Assembly (NCBI RefSeq): GCF_016918735.1
Contig: NZ_JAFFPR010000007.1
Location: 209,726 to 273,725 of the forward strand
Source of the DNA: Leptospira abararensis
GTDB lineage: Bacteria; Spirochaetota; Leptospiria; Leptospirales; Leptospiraceae
Length of the DNA: 64,000 nucleotides
Reading direction: 5' to 3'
Translations under genes and position numbers: made by a program
Part shown: piece by piece, positions 63,576 to 64,000 of the stretch
How the letters are laid out: each line of letters starts with the position of its first letter
Position numbering within the stretch: the stretch's first letter is position 1
The notes under the pieces: generated by a model
What the model saw: only the letters and a program-made list of their open reading frames with translations
Told to the model about the DNA's origin: nothing
The model's database searches: none

Positions 63576-63647
63576 TCTTTACTTACCTCTCCTAATCCAC
63601 TCATTCTACGATACAAAATCATACAAAAATTGTAAAATTGCGACAAC

Positions 63648-63977
63648 TCATTCTTTTTCGTAAAAAAGAGAAGAGAGGAACATTCCATCATCATTAAAAA
63701 AATGTTTTGGACTGACCCCTGTAAACTCTCGGAAGTCCTTAATGAAATGTGCCTGATCAAAATAATCACTCTCATAAGCAATTTGGGTCAAATTTGGAAG
63801 TTGTCGATTCAGAACCAATTTCAAAGCCGCTTGCATACGGATAATTTTGCCTAGTTTTTTGGGAGAAAGCCCTATTTGTTTTAGAAATTTTCTTTCCAAC
63901 TGTCTTCTTTTGGTTCCATCGTATGTGCTAGTATAGTATTCACCTGACAGTTTCGTAAAGAAGCAGTGGTCACACAT
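63648..63977 (-). CDS. AraC-family HTH protein, short or frameshifted
   Basis: A 109-residue protein consisting almost only of the AraC HTH pair: RRQLERKFLKQIGLSPKKLGKIIRMQAAL and IAYESDYFDQAHFIKDFREFTGVSPKHFF. The N-terminal part of the first HTH looks disturbed (CFFTKLSGEYYTSTYDGTK), and an in-frame TAG lies three bases before the next codon upstream of the ATG. Full-size AraC proteins have about 150-180 more residues, which would lie beyond the window edge. It may be a 3' fragment of a frameshifted gene or a stand-alone HTH. It may control the VOC lipoprotein gene. Confidence 0.7.
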   Translation of the reverse strand: MCDHCFFTKLSGEYYTSTYDGTKRRQLERKFLKQIGLSPKKLGKIIRMQAALKLVLNRQLPNLTQIAYESDYFDQAHFIKDFREFTGVSPKHFFNDDGMFLSSLFYEKE

Positions 63978-64000
63978 CCTCTAATTAGAAAAATGATTTT

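Overview
The window looks like a piece of spirochaete chromosome, most likely Leptospira, with moderate to low GC. The reasons are the many lipoproteins with loose spirochaete-type lipoboxes, a protein of the Leptospira-associated DUF1574 type, a TRAP transporter operon carrying the extra TPR lipoprotein (T component) known from Treponema, a LipL45-like FecR-domain lipoprotein, many PAS-rich kinases, and housekeeping genes scattered singly instead of in classical operons. The species cannot be named from sequence alone; a saprophytic Leptospira is a guess.

Layout. 1-7.2 kb: the 3' part of a multi-PAS histidine kinase, two patatin-like phospholipases (one with a cyclic-nucleotide-binding domain) flanking an NlpC/P60 protein, then ruvA. 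7.2-12.9 kb: a lipoprotein, a membrane-anchored TPR protein ending in an Mrr-like nuclease fold, and a co-directional run of a miniature FtsX-type permease, an ABC ATPase, a ROK kinase, a HIT protein and a flippase-like membrane protein. 13-17 kb: a VOC protein, a GC-rich palindrome, a class III adenylate cyclase, a YkvA protein and a GT39-type glycosyltransferase. 17-25.5 kb: an RND pump without partner genes, then a three-gene signalling cluster of membrane kinase, c-haem DUF3365 lipoprotein and hybrid PAS kinase. 25.6-30.3 kb: argC with an overlapping futalosine-hydrolase-like nucleosidase, a GST, a dGTPase-like HD protein, DedA and a lipoprotein. 30.4-34.4 kb: the four-gene TRAP operon, closed by a clear terminator. 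34.5-40.3 kb: J-domain protein, coiled-coil protein and fliS on the minus strand; purN, purH, a membrane protein, a secreted protein and transaldolase on the plus strand. 40.3-49.5 kb: an HPP-family membrane protein with no standard start codon, a DUF1574 protein, an rRNA pseudouridine synthase, lipA, the FecR lipoprotein, an unusual radical SAM protein and a 7TM-DISM/SpoIIE phosphatase. 49.5-52.6 kb: an aminotransferase divergent from a MocR regulator with candidate operators between them, a small protein and tRNA-Phe. 52.7-57.9 kb: a lipoprotein hydrolase, coaE with a SPOR protein, DUF2452, VanW and a multi-pass membrane protein. 57.8-64 kb: an SH3 lipoprotein, a YidB-like protein, an unknown lipoprotein whose start codon lies in a perfect palindrome, a decayed DHFR/RibD-C pseudogene, an FG-GAP lipoprotein, a second imperfect palindrome, a VOC lipoprotein and a short AraC-type HTH protein.

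The most promising unexplained system is the haem lipoprotein between two sensor kinases (20602-25532), which looks like a split redox or gas sensor. Other points worth attention are the TPR/Mrr-like fusion, the HPP gene with a non-standard start, the C-x8-C-x2-C radical SAM protein, the short GC-rich palindromes, and hairpins placed directly at start codons of several genes. No phage, insertion sequence, CRISPR array or rRNA operon was seen.
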